Shown here: one piece after another, positions 42,204 through 51,131 of the stretch
How the letters are laid out: the number at the start of each line of letters is the position of its first letter
Position numbering within the stretch: position 1 is the stretch's first letter
Origin: an uncultured Bacilli bacterium
Lineage (GTDB): Bacteria; Bacillota_I; Bacilli_A; RF39; UBA660
Reading direction: 5' to 3'
DNA length: 64,000 nt
Assembly (NCBI GenBank): GCA_944358445.1
Contig: CALVRC010000002.1
Span: 44,650 to 108,649 of the forward strand
Notes under the pieces: model-generated
Told to the model about the DNA's origin: nothing
The model's database searches: none
Seen by the model: only the letters and a program-made list of their open reading frames with translations
Program-made: the position numbers and the translations under genes

Positions 42204-45140
42204 ATACGGATCTTGCATAGTTCCTGTTCCAGTAAAAGTCAGATTATCAGTATTTAGATTGACAACTGGGCGGACGCCGTAGCCATCAGAGACCCTCGGA
42301 CGCACAAGCGCTCCAGAAGATGTAACACCAAACACATGAGCGCTACTATCGTAGTCGAAAAGCGACGGCGTCATGGTCCAATAATACGTACCAGTATACA
42401 AATAATACAAAGTATTTTGCGCGCCCGTCTTACCTCCAGCCATGCTGACTTCGTCAGCAGTAATTAAGCCCACTGGATTACTCATTTTTCCATTTCCTTT
42501 TGTAGTTGTAACTGAAAATTTGTCATTTGCTTGTGGACAATTCAAACTAGGACTTATACTTGAACCATTCCAATTATAAAATCTTGTATATCCATACATT
42601 GTTGGTGTTATTCCATAACCAGTATTTCTATATGTTCCATCACTATAACTAGAAATCTGTCTATTATTACAAAATACTGTATCTTTTGAAAGTATACTAT
42701 CTACTGATGATAAATTACTATCATACCAATCTTCTAAATAAGTTTTTATATTGCTATTCACTTCATTCGCATGTGCCCTGTCATATGAAGTACTTGACCA
42801 TTCTACTGCTTTTACACTCATATAAGTTGCGGATACATATTTTTGAACATGATTTAACCTTTGACATGTTCCAGTACTAGATGTACTAAAACATGTGTAA
42901 TACCCTTCATCATTATATTGATTACCATATTCAGTTAACGTTGCCTGCATTAAATCACCATCTAATTTAAATGTATTAGTATTTTTATCAAATGTATAAC
43001 TTGTACCAAAATAATACTTACTCGAAGCATTTAAACCAGTATAAGTAAATGCATTAGTAGCTTCTGTTATCTGATTGTCACTTGGATCTCCATACATATA
43101 TCCCACATATGCATTATCGCTCCACCAATTATTAAATGCTTTAGTGGTAACTTGTCTATTACTAGAAGACTCGCCATTTGTATGTCCTTGAGTTCCATCA
43201 TAAATTAATCTTAAAGTTCCATCACCATTTACTCTAACAATTCTAAAGTATTTGTCTGCTAATTTTACATAATTACCAGCTACTGCTCCTCTATAATAAT
43301 AACTTGTTCCATCATCATCCTGAGTCGCATATATTCCAGTTCCAGAATTATCATAACTTTTAACGCTTGCCGTATAATTATACTTCGTTAATGTATATGT
43401 CTTAGCTCCTGTAGAAGAATTTGTACTTACAGACATATCTACTACTTTATACATTGTTGTTCCAGATGTACTTGTACTACCTATTATATAATAGTCTTTT
43501 CCATCAGTAAAATCTATTGTTTCAGGATCAATTAATTTAGCTCCACTTAATGCATAATATCCTGTAGTCTCGTTAAATGTATAACTATTTGATACATAAA
43601 AATACGTGTTCTGTGTCATTGTTGAGGTATTAGATGCATGATTTTCACTATACACAATTGCAGGAGAAGTAACTGTAAAAGATGGAGTTCCTTTATCAAT
43701 AACTTTTTGTTTTGCCGTCTCAACATTTGCTTCTTGCATTTCAGTTGCAATAACACAATCAGATAAATTATCTATTCCATTTTGCTTACAGAATGTTGTA
43801 TATCTTATCGTAGTACTTTTGGCCATAGATTCACTAATATTTCCTGCACTATCTTCTACATATGCAGTTACTAAATAATCCCCTTCATCTAAACCAACAA
43901 AAGTATAATTTGGACTATCACTTTCTATATAATCTTGTCCATTATTTTTACTATAATAATATTTATATACTCCACTATGATTATCACTAGCTTCTAGTGT
44001 TATTGTCATAGTATCCTCAAGTGGATCTAATGTCATATTTGTTAATGTTGGAACTTCAGAATCCACTTTATAACTATCTGTACATTTACTTGTCTCATTA
44101 CCTTTTTTATCCTTAACTAATACACATAATGTTTGTTCCCCTTTAGATGATAAAAATTGATATGTTCCTTTTCCTTCAGTTAAAGCTAAATCTGTATTAG
44201 GAGTACATGTTTGTTCAGAACTAACACAATATTTACTTCCAGCCATTCCACCAGCATCTTTAGCTAAAATATTTATATCAAGTCCTTTGTACCACCCATT
44301 ATTTCCTTTAGTATTATTTCCCAAAGTAAGTTCTAACTCTGGATTTGTATTATCAAGTGTTTTAAATGACTTAGAAGAAAATACAACCTCACCATTAGTA
44401 TCCTCCGCTTTTATATACATTGTATAATCTGTATAAGGTACTAAATGATATATAGTATATATATTTTCTGTTGTTTCATACCATTTATCATTATCTAATG
44501 AATAATAATATTTAAAAGCATTATTTGCACTTATATTTGCTTTAACAGAAGTCTCTGAAACATCTAAATCTATTCCATTTATGGCAAGTGTATCAGATAC
44601 ATCAATATCTGCATCAGCAAAGTTTGATGAATTTCCTTTTTGTAAGTAATTCAAATCCATACTAAAACTTATACTAGTCTCTCCAGGTTGACTTGTTATA
44701 TTTTCATTATATTTCATGATTAAATCAAACTTCGTTGAAGTTCCTTGTTTTAATTCTTCACCTGATGTTATTCCATCTACTTTAAACTGGATTATATCTT
44801 GGCTATCCATATTTATCTTTATATTATCTAAAACCGCATCTAGTGTTCCTAAATTAGATACTGTTACTTCATATGTTATCTCATCACCAGGTAAATAAAA
44901 ATCAGCTTCCATATCAGCACTTAGTTTATCATAAGAATGTGCTTTATCCGTTGCTTCACCTAATTCTTGTTTTACAAGCAAATTAGTTATTTCTATATCC
45001 CATTTACTTGTAACCATACTACTGCCTTTAATATCTAGCTTACTAGAAAAAGCACTATAACCTATTGTCATTACAAGTAATATTGCACATAGTCCCATTA
45101 TTATATAATTCCTATTAGTTCTATTTAATCTTTTATTCAT
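42192..45140 (-). CDS. Large secreted multidomain surface protein with variable lectin-like C-terminus
   Basis: 982 residues. Domains: SipW-type signal and TasA-like module (1-~170, YSAFSSKLDIKGSSMV); a fibronectin-like segment (~195-260); two Ig-like repeats (~265-445, DAGGMAGSKYCVSSEQTC and VTAYVEDSAGNISES); a linker; then a DUF6273/formylglycine-enzyme-like domain (~640-982, GLITADEVSMAGG, YYWTMTPSLF, GYGVRPVVNL). The last ~60 codons are strikingly GC-rich compared with the rest and are partly duplicated downstream. Divergent from an Xre regulator. Probably an adhesin or binding protein; its C-terminus may be diversified (see findings). Confidence 0.85.
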   Translation of the reverse strand: MNKRLNRTNRNYIIMGLCAILLVMTIGYSAFSSKLDIKGSSMVTSKWDIEITNLLVKQELGEATDKAHSYDKLSADMEADFYLPGDEITYEVTVSNLGTLDAVLDNIKINMDSQDIIQFKVDGITSGEELKQGTSTKFDLIMKYNENITSQPGETSISFSMDLNYLQKGNSSNFADADIDVSDTLAINGIDLDVSETSVKANISANNAFKYYYSLDNDKWYETTENIYTIYHLVPYTDYTMYIKAEDTNGEVVFSSKSFKTLDNTNPELELTLGNNTKGNNGWYKGLDINILAKDAGGMAGSKYCVSSEQTCTPNTDLALTEGKGTYQFLSSKGEQTLCVLVKDKKGNETSKCTDSYKVDSEVPTLTNMTLDPLEDTMTITLEASDNHSGVYKYYYSKNNGQDYIESDSPNYTFVGLDEGDYLVTAYVEDSAGNISESMAKSTTIRYTTFCKQNGIDNLSDCVIATEMQEANVETAKQKVIDKGTPSFTVTSPAIVYSENHASNTSTMTQNTYFYVSNSYTFNETTGYYALSGAKLIDPETIDFTDGKDYYIIGSTSTSGTTMYKVVDMSVSTNSSTGAKTYTLTKYNYTASVKSYDNSGTGIYATQDDDGTSYYYRGAVAGNYVKLADKYFRIVRVNGDGTLRLIYDGTQGHTNGESSSNRQVTTKAFNNWWSDNAYVGYMYGDPSDNQITEATNAFTYTGLNASSKYYFGTSYTFDKNTNTFKLDGDLMQATLTEYGNQYNDEGYYTCFSTSSTGTCQRLNHVQKYVSATYMSVKAVEWSSTSYDRAHANEVNSNIKTYLEDWYDSNLSSVDSILSKDTVFCNNRQISSYSDGTYRNTGYGITPTMYGYTRFYNWNGSSISPSLNCPQANDKFSVTTTKGNGKMSNPVGLITADEVSMAGGKTGAQNTLYYLYTGTYYWTMTPSLFDYDSSAHVFGVTSSGALVRPRVSDGYGVRPVVNLNTDNLTFTGTGTMQDPYVVS
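42281..42450 (-). other. GC-rich candidate variable region (copy A)
   Basis: Encodes the segment around TMTPSLFDYDSSAHVFGV and the following TSSGALVRPRVSDG. GC-rich codons (GCG, CGT, CCG, AGG, CGC) that are rare elsewhere in the window cluster here. Compared with copy B the non-identical codons fall mostly where copy B has AAC or AAT. The boundary at the left is the 61-base identical tract. Confidence 0.6.
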
Positions 45141-45197
45141 ATGTACTTCCTCCTATTTTTATTATGAATAATTAATATTTTTTTATTCTACAATTTA

Positions 45198-45226
45198 ATT
45201 ATAGAATACTTTTGAGATTTTGTCTA
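45198..45226 (-). promoter_or_regulatory. Promoter of the large surface protein gene
   Basis: On the minus strand TAGACA, 17 bases, TATAAT, about 60 bases upstream of the start codon. Confidence 0.65.
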
Positions 45227-45232
45227 CGTTTT

Positions 45233-45267
45233 CTTTCGCTTTAATAGTAAAGACTTTACTTTCGCTT
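45233..45267. promoter_or_regulatory. Operator-like direct repeats and palindrome
   Basis: CTTTCGCTT occurs twice (45233-45241 and 45259-45267) around the perfect palindrome AGTAAAG-A-CTTTACT (45246-45260). The cluster lies between the surface-protein promoter and the divergent Xre gene, a natural place for that regulator to bind. Confidence 0.55.
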
Positions 45268-45307
45268 AAGTATAAAATATTCTTAATGTTAACGCTGGAG
45301 GATATAT

Positions 45308-45601
45308 ATGAAATTATGTGAAAGTTTATCTATTAATTTAAAGTATTATAGAAAAAAATATAATTTATCACAGGAAAAGTTTGCGGAAATATTAGGAACT
45401 ACTTTATCTTATTTGAATCAGATTGAAAATAACAAGGTCGATGTTAAAACATCTACTATTGATAGGTTTGCAGAAAATATAAATAAGTATGATAAGAAGG
45501 TTAAAATAAAGTCTGAGGATTTGGTGATTTTTAATAAAACTCATGTAACTCATTTTACTAGAATTGATGAAAGAAAAAAACTCGTTTCGAATTTGAAATG
45601 A
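45308..45601 (+). CDS. Xre-family helix-turn-helix regulator
   Basis: 97 residues. Single Cro/CI-type HTH at ~8-65 (LKYYRKKYNLSQEKFAEILG, TLSYLNQIENNK), followed by a short basic tail. GGAGGATATAT ribosome binding site. Divergent from the large surface protein gene across a 167-base region with repeats, so it probably controls that gene and itself. Confidence 0.85.
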   Translation: MKLCESLSINLKYYRKKYNLSQEKFAEILGTTLSYLNQIENNKVDVKTSTIDRFAENINKYDKKVKIKSEDLVIFNKTHVTHFTRIDERKKLVSNLK

Positions 45602-45612
45602 GTTTTTAAATT
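45579..45612 (+). terminator. Terminator of the Xre gene
   Basis: AAACTCGTTTC and GAAATGAGTTT pair (one mismatch) around GAATTT and are followed by TTAAATTT; the stem spans the stop codon. Confidence 0.7.
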
Positions 45613-48008
45613 TCTCCAATATATTCAAGTAATTTTAAGAACATTCTAATGAACTTTTTATCTAATCCTTGTCTACCCAATTTACGAATTTCAATTCTTT
45701 TTTTCTTGATTGGATCTTCACCAAATAAAATGGCGTCTATTTTTTCTTTCATTTCGGTAGAAATTTGTGAATCGCTAATGATTCTTTCTACATCTTCATT
45801 GATGATTCTTAATGCGTCAATTTCAATATCCTTTCCTTTACAGCTTATTGATAATTGTCCAATGGTTGGAACATCTTTTATTTCAACTATGAAGTCTGGT
45901 CCACTAACATAGGTCTTTAATGATAATGATGTTTCATTCATGTAGGCAGTAACGTCTTCTGTCCTTTTCGTATTTCTAAATATGATTTTATAATTTCTTT
46001 TTGGTGGTACTATACCGCTTTTTCCATCTACTGCCCTTATTACAACACTATAATTATTTGGCATATAAGTATAATCTATTTGGGTTAATAGATAATAATC
46101 TTTACGGTATAAATCACTTTCTCCATCATCTTCAAATAAGGTATATGAATTACTTTGTCCTGGGAATATATGAATTTCCATATCAGTTGGTGGGGTTGTA
46201 TCGCTCAAGTTTTCATTATTACTTAATGGGATAATAGCTCCTGATTTTGCAAATACAGGATAATCTTCATCCCTAAAGAAGCTGATATAGCTTTTACCAC
46301 CCGGGAATTTTTTACCAGTAACATAATCATACCAAATACCTTCTGGAAGATAGAAATTATGAACAACACGGTTCATGACTTCATCTTTTTCTGTAATAAT
46401 TGGTGCGACAAACAATGATGAACCAAAGAAATATTCATTACGATATAAAACGTCATCATAAAATCCTGGTTTTGAATAATAAAGAGGTTTTATTAAAGCA
46501 TCGCCAAATTTATGATATTTATAAGCTTCGCTATATATATAAGGTATTAATTTATGTCTTAATCTTAAGTAATCTTTGGCAATAGTGTATGTTTTTATGT
46601 CCCATCTCCACGGTTCTCTTTTATAGTAGTGTCCTTTATCTACACCAAATTTTACTATTGGAGAGAATACGGCTAGTTGGATAGAACGTAAGTATAATTC
46701 ATTATCTTCTGTTCCTTTAAAATAGCCACTAATATCATGAGCCCAGAAAGGTGCGCCATTATTGAAACTATTATTATTATAAAATGGGATTTTCCTTAAT
46801 GTAGCCCAGCTAACGTTTGTTTTTCCAGAATACAAAACTGGATAACGATGTGGGGCTAGTCCATTACCTTCTGAAAGTAAAAGTGGTCTACGTTTATAAT
46901 CTCTTTGCATATCATAAAATTGATAATGTTTTAGTAGGGTTAATTCTTCTTTACTTTGAGCATTTTCCAAATCTAACCAATAGAAATCAACACCTAAAGC
47001 ATCTAAAGGATGAACAAACAATTTTAAATAAACATCCACAAATTTTGGATCTAAAATATTATATGGAATTTTTCCTGTTTTATCAGCTTGTAAGTATTTT
47101 AAGGCATCATTATAATATGTATCAATATTGTAAATGCCGGAAGTTGGATCAACGCTTAAACCTAATCTAATATTTTTGCTGTGCAGATAATCTATCATGG
47201 CTTTTGGATTTTTGAAGTATTTATCATTAAATGTAAAGCCAGTTCTTAAATGCCTATCTTTGATATTAAGGCGTTTATGCCAATCTTTATCTAAAACAAC
47301 GATTGAAAGAGGCACTTCATTTCTTTCGAAGTTATCAACTAATGTTTTTAAACTTAAATCATCATAGTCATTATTGCTACTCCACCAGTTACCTAAGGCA
47401 TATCTAGGAACTAAGGCAGGGTAACCGGTTATTTGATAATAATCTTTTAGAGCTGCTTCAAAATCGTTATTGTACATAAATAAATATGTATCAACTCTTA
47501 AATCAGCATTTGGAGAGGTTGTCCCATCTTCATTAAATATTAAAGATGATGTATCATCAATGCTAGCCATACCTTCCGCAGAATATATACCTTTTCCTTT
47601 CAATCCTCCTTCAGCTAGTGAACTATTTGGAATTCCAAAATTTCTAACCTCTGGATGTCCATAATACCAAAAGCGGTCAGTGTTTAGTAATTCTACTTTT
47701 AAATTTGCCGCAGGATTGGCTTTCCCTCCGATGAATGATCTTCCTTTGATATAAGTTAGTTTAAAATATCTAGTAGTAATAACCACATAATTACTATCTT
47801 CATTGACATGATATTCAGGTACTTTTAAATCACGATATAAAACTAATTCTGTCGGGTTATCTATAAATTTCCCTTTATCATTATATTCCAAACGAATTAA
47901 TCTTTCTGTCAAGACAGTAAAACGATAATTTTCTCCTTGAACTACGCTTTTGTGATTAGCGACTGCTCTTTTTTTATCTAGTTTAAATTGATCGCCTAAA
48001 TTATACAT
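45606..48008 (-). CDS. Glycoside hydrolase family 31 (alpha-glucosidase/xylosidase-like)
   Basis: 800 residues. N-terminal beta-sandwich (~1-190), GH31 barrel with ALGNWWSSNNDYDD, the nucleophile-type GVDFYWLDLEN, RPLLLSEGNG, and the acid/base region GAPFWAHDISGYFKG. A proximal/distal C-terminal domain follows, with an added ~65-residue tail of charged helices (DPIKKKRIEIRKLGRQGLDKKFI). No signal peptide, so it acts on imported oligosaccharides. It lies 20 bases after the pyruvate kinase-like gene. Exact linkage specificity is unknown. Confidence 0.9.
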   Translation of the reverse strand: MYNLGDQFKLDKKRAVANHKSVVQGENYRFTVLTERLIRLEYNDKGKFIDNPTELVLYRDLKVPEYHVNEDSNYVVITTRYFKLTYIKGRSFIGGKANPAANLKVELLNTDRFWYYGHPEVRNFGIPNSSLAEGGLKGKGIYSAEGMASIDDTSSLIFNEDGTTSPNADLRVDTYLFMYNNDFEAALKDYYQITGYPALVPRYALGNWWSSNNDYDDLSLKTLVDNFERNEVPLSIVVLDKDWHKRLNIKDRHLRTGFTFNDKYFKNPKAMIDYLHSKNIRLGLSVDPTSGIYNIDTYYNDALKYLQADKTGKIPYNILDPKFVDVYLKLFVHPLDALGVDFYWLDLENAQSKEELTLLKHYQFYDMQRDYKRRPLLLSEGNGLAPHRYPVLYSGKTNVSWATLRKIPFYNNNSFNNGAPFWAHDISGYFKGTEDNELYLRSIQLAVFSPIVKFGVDKGHYYKREPWRWDIKTYTIAKDYLRLRHKLIPYIYSEAYKYHKFGDALIKPLYYSKPGFYDDVLYRNEYFFGSSLFVAPIITEKDEVMNRVVHNFYLPEGIWYDYVTGKKFPGGKSYISFFRDEDYPVFAKSGAIIPLSNNENLSDTTPPTDMEIHIFPGQSNSYTLFEDDGESDLYRKDYYLLTQIDYTYMPNNYSVVIRAVDGKSGIVPPKRNYKIIFRNTKRTEDVTAYMNETSLSLKTYVSGPDFIVEIKDVPTIGQLSISCKGKDIEIDALRIINEDVERIISDSQISTEMKEKIDAILFGEDPIKKKRIEIRKLGRQGLDKKFIRMFLKLLEYIGEI

Positions 48009-48028
48009 AAGTATCTCTCCTTATTCTT

Positions 48029-49441
48029 TTATATTTCATCTATTTGCATGAAGTTAGTATATTTTACTTTTTTAAACGGATATCCTCCTGTGATAATTAT
48101 TTTATCACCAGGGTTTAGTTTGAATGTTGTTTCTAATTCTTTTTTTACATTTTCAGTTAATTCATCTAATGTATCTCCTTTAGCGTTTACTGGGAGAACT
48201 CCAAAGTGAAGCTGTAAGCTTTTAACTACTTTATCATTAGATGCGGCAGCTATGATTGGACAAGGTGGTTTTAATCCACTTATTCTTCTAGCTGTTCTTC
48301 CGAAGTTTGTAGCAACTAAAATAGCTTTACAATCTAATTCATTTGCTCCTAATACAACACTTGATGAAACTGTTCCAGTTATACTTTTTTGCTTTTCATT
48401 TAAAGAGTTTCTAAAAAAGTAACCATAATCTATACTTTCTTCTGATTCTCTAATTATTTTACTGACAATTCTAACTGTATCTATTGGATGAGCTCCAACG
48501 GTTGTTTCACTAGTTAACATGATTGCATCTATAGCTTCAGAAACAAGGGTTGAAAGGTCAGAAACTTCAGCACGATTTGGAACGGCTTTTTTTGTTAAAA
48601 AACTATTAAATTCTGCTGTAATAATCATTAGACAACTTGCTTCATAGCATTTATGAATTATTCTTTTTTGAATGTTTGGAACTATTTCAATAGGCATTTC
48701 TATACCTAAGTCTCCTCTATCTAGAATTATTCCGTCAGCAATATTAATTATATTGTCAATATCTTCAACGGCGCTTTTGTTTTCGATTTTTGCAAGTAAG
48801 CCAATATGTTCATTTTTTAATTCTATTAATAGATCATTTATTTCTAAGACATCTTCGGCTGAAGAAATTGAAGATGCACTAATGAAATCTATACCCATTT
48901 CATTAGCAAATAAAATATCTTTATAGTCTTTTTCGGTTAAAAATTTTCTGCTGGTTTTTGTTTCTGGTAAATATACTTTTGAATTATCAGTTACTTCACC
49001 ACCTTTTAAAACAGCGCACACTACATAATCTAATCCTTTTTCTGTTACTTGTAATATTACATTTCCTTTACTTAGTTTTATTTTTGTATGATATTTTAAG
49101 TCGTTAACTAGGTTTGGATAGTTTACAGAAAAGCCTGTCATGTTTCCATTAATTTCATTCATATAAATTCTTATTTTGTCACCAGTGTTTAAATATGCTT
49201 TCCCATTAGTAAAAGTTCCTGTTCTTATACAAGGGCCTTCTAAATCTAACATAATTGCGGTGTTAGTACCTAATTTTTCATTAGTCTCATTAATTATATT
49301 AATTAATTTGCGGCAAACATCTTGCGAAGAATAGCTCATATTTAAACGAATAACATCTATACCACTTTTAATAAATTCTTCAACTTGTCTTCTTTCATCT
49401 TTATTTTCACATAGTGTTGCGATTAATTTTGTTTTTTCCAT
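48029..49441 (-). CDS. pyk: Divergent pyruvate kinase
   Basis: 470 residues from the ATG behind AGGGTGGT. Barrel landmarks: TKLIATLC, VIRLNMSYS, LLAKIENKSAVEDID (catalytic Lys), ILDRGDLGIEMP (Mg-binding Asp), NRAEVSDLSTLV, AIMLTSETTVGAHP, and a C-terminal allosteric domain (ATNFGRTARRISGLKPPCPI). It departs from consensus: LDLEGPCIRTG instead of DTKGPEIRTG, and TAEFNSFL instead of TQMLESM. It could be a genuine but diverged enzyme or have shifted function. Operon with GH31. Confidence 0.85.
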   Translation of the reverse strand: MEKTKLIATLCENKDERRQVEEFIKSGIDVIRLNMSYSSQDVCRKLINIINETNEKLGTNTAIMLDLEGPCIRTGTFTNGKAYLNTGDKIRIYMNEINGNMTGFSVNYPNLVNDLKYHTKIKLSKGNVILQVTEKGLDYVVCAVLKGGEVTDNSKVYLPETKTSRKFLTEKDYKDILFANEMGIDFISASSISSAEDVLEINDLLIELKNEHIGLLAKIENKSAVEDIDNIINIADGIILDRGDLGIEMPIEIVPNIQKRIIHKCYEASCLMIITAEFNSFLTKKAVPNRAEVSDLSTLVSEAIDAIMLTSETTVGAHPIDTVRIVSKIIRESEESIDYGYFFRNSLNEKQKSITGTVSSSVVLGANELDCKAILVATNFGRTARRISGLKPPCPIIAAASNDKVVKSLQLHFGVLPVNAKGDTLDELTENVKKELETTFKLNPGDKIIITGGYPFKKVKYTNFMQIDEI

Positions 49442-49509
49442 GTTTACCACCCTATTCTATTTAAATTATAAAGTATATGCTTTTTAAAGTCAATGAAATT
49501 TATAACATT

Positions 49510-49542
49510 TAAAAGATGTAGACTTTATTCTACATCTATTTT
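49510..49542 (-). terminator. Rho-independent terminator of the EIIB-like gene
   Basis: On the minus strand AGATGTAGA and TCTACATCT pair around ATAAAG, followed by TTTAAATG. Confidence 0.8.
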
Positions 49543-49847
49543 AAATCATCAATATTTTTCTTTAATTGCTTCGCATCTTCACCAAAAATTATTTTAAGTT
49601 GATTGTCAATTTCGACAATACCTTGAGCCCCCATTTTTTGAATCGCTTCTTTGTTTACAAGTTCAATGTTATGTAAATTTACAACAAATCTAGAATTATT
49701 AACTTCATAGTTGATAATATTGGCTGTACCACCTAAGTATTCAATTAACTTATTTGCTTCTAATTTAAAATCTTTTCTTTTAGCTCTTAGTATTGCGAAT
49801 GCGATTATCAATAAAACTATAATTATTATTACATATTGCCATATCAT
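49536..49847 (-). CDS. Membrane-anchored PTS EIIB-like protein lacking the phospho-cysteine
   Basis: 103 residues from the ATG preceded by AGGGTGAT. One N-terminal helix (~4-21) replaces the usual EIIC link, followed by an EIIB-type domain: ANKLIEYLGGTANIINYEVNNSRFVV, KMGAQGIVEIDNQLKIIFG. In active glucose-family EIIB the segment before the TRLR motif has the phosphorylated Cys; here the corresponding stretch is EVNNSRF, so phosphotransfer is unlikely. Possibly a regulatory or structural relic. Confidence 0.75.
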   Translation of the reverse strand: MIWQYVIIIIVLLIIAFAILRAKRKDFKLEANKLIEYLGGTANIINYEVNNSRFVVNLHNIELVNKEAIQKMGAQGIVEIDNQLKIIFGEDAKQLKKNIDDLK

Positions 49848-49916
49848 TTCTATCACCCTATTAACATTATACTATAAATTTTGCATTTTTTTAAGAAAAA
49901 TTTGTATTAAAAATAA

Positions 49917-49945
49917 TTGTATATTAAAACAGTTTAGTGTATTAT
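49917..49945 (+). promoter_or_regulatory. Promoter of the rodA/ftsW-like gene
   Basis: TTGTAT, 17 bases, TATTAT, followed closely by an ATGGTGAT ribosome binding site. Confidence 0.65.
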
Positions 49946-49962
49946 ATTTAATGGTGATACTT

Positions 49963-51093
49963 ATGAAAAACATTTCAAAATATAAGATGGATAAATCTAT
50001 ATTAATTCCAATTTTGATTTTTGCTTTTATCAGTATTATTACTTTATATGGTGCTGATAGTATACTGCCCAGTACTATGGATCATTTAGTTACTAATCAA
50101 ATTATTTGGTATATTGCTGGATTTATAATTATATATTTAGTAATGACGGTTGGAAATGCTTATATATACCGGATGAGTTGGCTACTTTATGTGATTGGAA
50201 TCTTATCTTTGATTGGTTTGTTTTTCTTTGGTAAAACAATTAATGATGCAACATGTTGGTATGAAATTAAAGGTGTTGGAACGCTTCAGCCTAGTGAATT
50301 TATGAAAATTATTTTAATTATAGTAAATGCTTCTATGATTTCTAAGTTTAATGAAGAGTTTCCTAATCCTAGTATTAGAGAAGAATTTATGTTTTTAATT
50401 AAGGTGGCATTAGTTGTATTATTGCCTAGCATTTTAACTTTTATGCAACCAGATACAGGAGTTGTTTTGATCTATTTATTAATAACTTTTGTAATGCTTT
50501 TTATATCTGGCATTAGATACAGGTGGTTTGTAATAGTTATTGGAATTGCTGTTTTTTTTGTAGCTTTAGTTTTGGGAATCTATTTTATCAGTCAAGATTT
50601 ATTTATTAAGATATTTGGAACTAGTTTCTTTTTAAGAGTTGACAGACTACTTGACTGGTCTAATCAAAGTGGATATCAACTTGAAAATAGTTTAAGTGCG
50701 ATAGGTTCTGCTGGATTACTGGGTCATGGACTTACAACTAATCCGATTTATTTTCCAGAAGCTCAAACTGATTTTATATTTGCAGTTTATGCGAGTCATT
50801 TTGGTTTTATTGGTTCAGTTATTTTACTTTCTTTACTTGCTATGTTTGATATTAGATTAATCACTCTTGCTTTAAAAACAAATAAACTTATTAATAAATT
50901 TGTAATAGCTGGCGTTGTTGGTATGCTTATATATCAGCAGATTCAAAATATTGGAATGACGTTTGGGTTACTTCCAATTACTGGTATTACTTTACCATTT
51001 ATTAGTTATGGGGGTTCTAGTTTACTTAGTTATATGCTTGCTATGGGATTGATTTTTAATATTTCAAATGAAGAGATGCGTTATACAAATTAA
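49963..51093 (+). CDS. SEDS-family peptidoglycan polymerase (RodA/FtsW-like)
   Basis: 376 residues from the ATG that follows GGTGATACTT; the frame is open further upstream but through the EIIB-like gene. About ten helices with SEDS motifs: GTLQPSEFMKI, FMQPDTGVVLIY, QLENSLSAIGSAGLLGHG, AQTDFIFAVYASHFGFIG and the C-terminal LPITGITLPFISYGGSS. SEDS proteins polymerise glycan strands with a class B PBP. RodA is favoured by length and the TDFIF motif, but FtsW or SpoVE cannot be excluded. Confidence 0.9.
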   Translation: MKNISKYKMDKSILIPILIFAFISIITLYGADSILPSTMDHLVTNQIIWYIAGFIIIYLVMTVGNAYIYRMSWLLYVIGILSLIGLFFFGKTINDATCWYEIKGVGTLQPSEFMKIILIIVNASMISKFNEEFPNPSIREEFMFLIKVALVVLLPSILTFMQPDTGVVLIYLLITFVMLFISGIRYRWFVIVIGIAVFFVALVLGIYFISQDLFIKIFGTSFFLRVDRLLDWSNQSGYQLENSLSAIGSAGLLGHGLTTNPIYFPEAQTDFIFAVYASHFGFIGSVILLSLLAMFDIRLITLALKTNKLINKFVIAGVVGMLIYQQIQNIGMTFGLLPITGITLPFISYGGSSLLSYMLAMGLIFNISNEEMRYTN

Positions 51094-51131
51094 AGAAGAA
51101 ATTAACTTTTAAGTTCGTTAATTTCTTCTTT
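51094..51131. terminator. Bidirectional terminator
   Basis: AAAGAAGAAATTAAC and GTTAATTTCTTCTTT form a 15-bp stem between the convergent rodA-like and Rpn genes. Confidence 0.85.

Noticed and set aside
42008..42205. 65-codon frame in copy B as a separate gene
   Set aside because: Its ATG lies inside the end of the preceding gene in another frame, there is no ribosome binding site, and the content is a repeat of that gene's 3' end.
42008..42375. Copies A and B as a straightforward DGR template/variable pair
   Set aside because: Many differences are at C, G or T positions and at silent third bases, which adenine-specific mutagenesis would not give; no reverse transcriptase lies in the window.
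46817..47170. Plus-strand frames opposite the GH31 gene
   Set aside because: Low-complexity shadows of a clearly coding minus-strand gene without ribosome binding sites.
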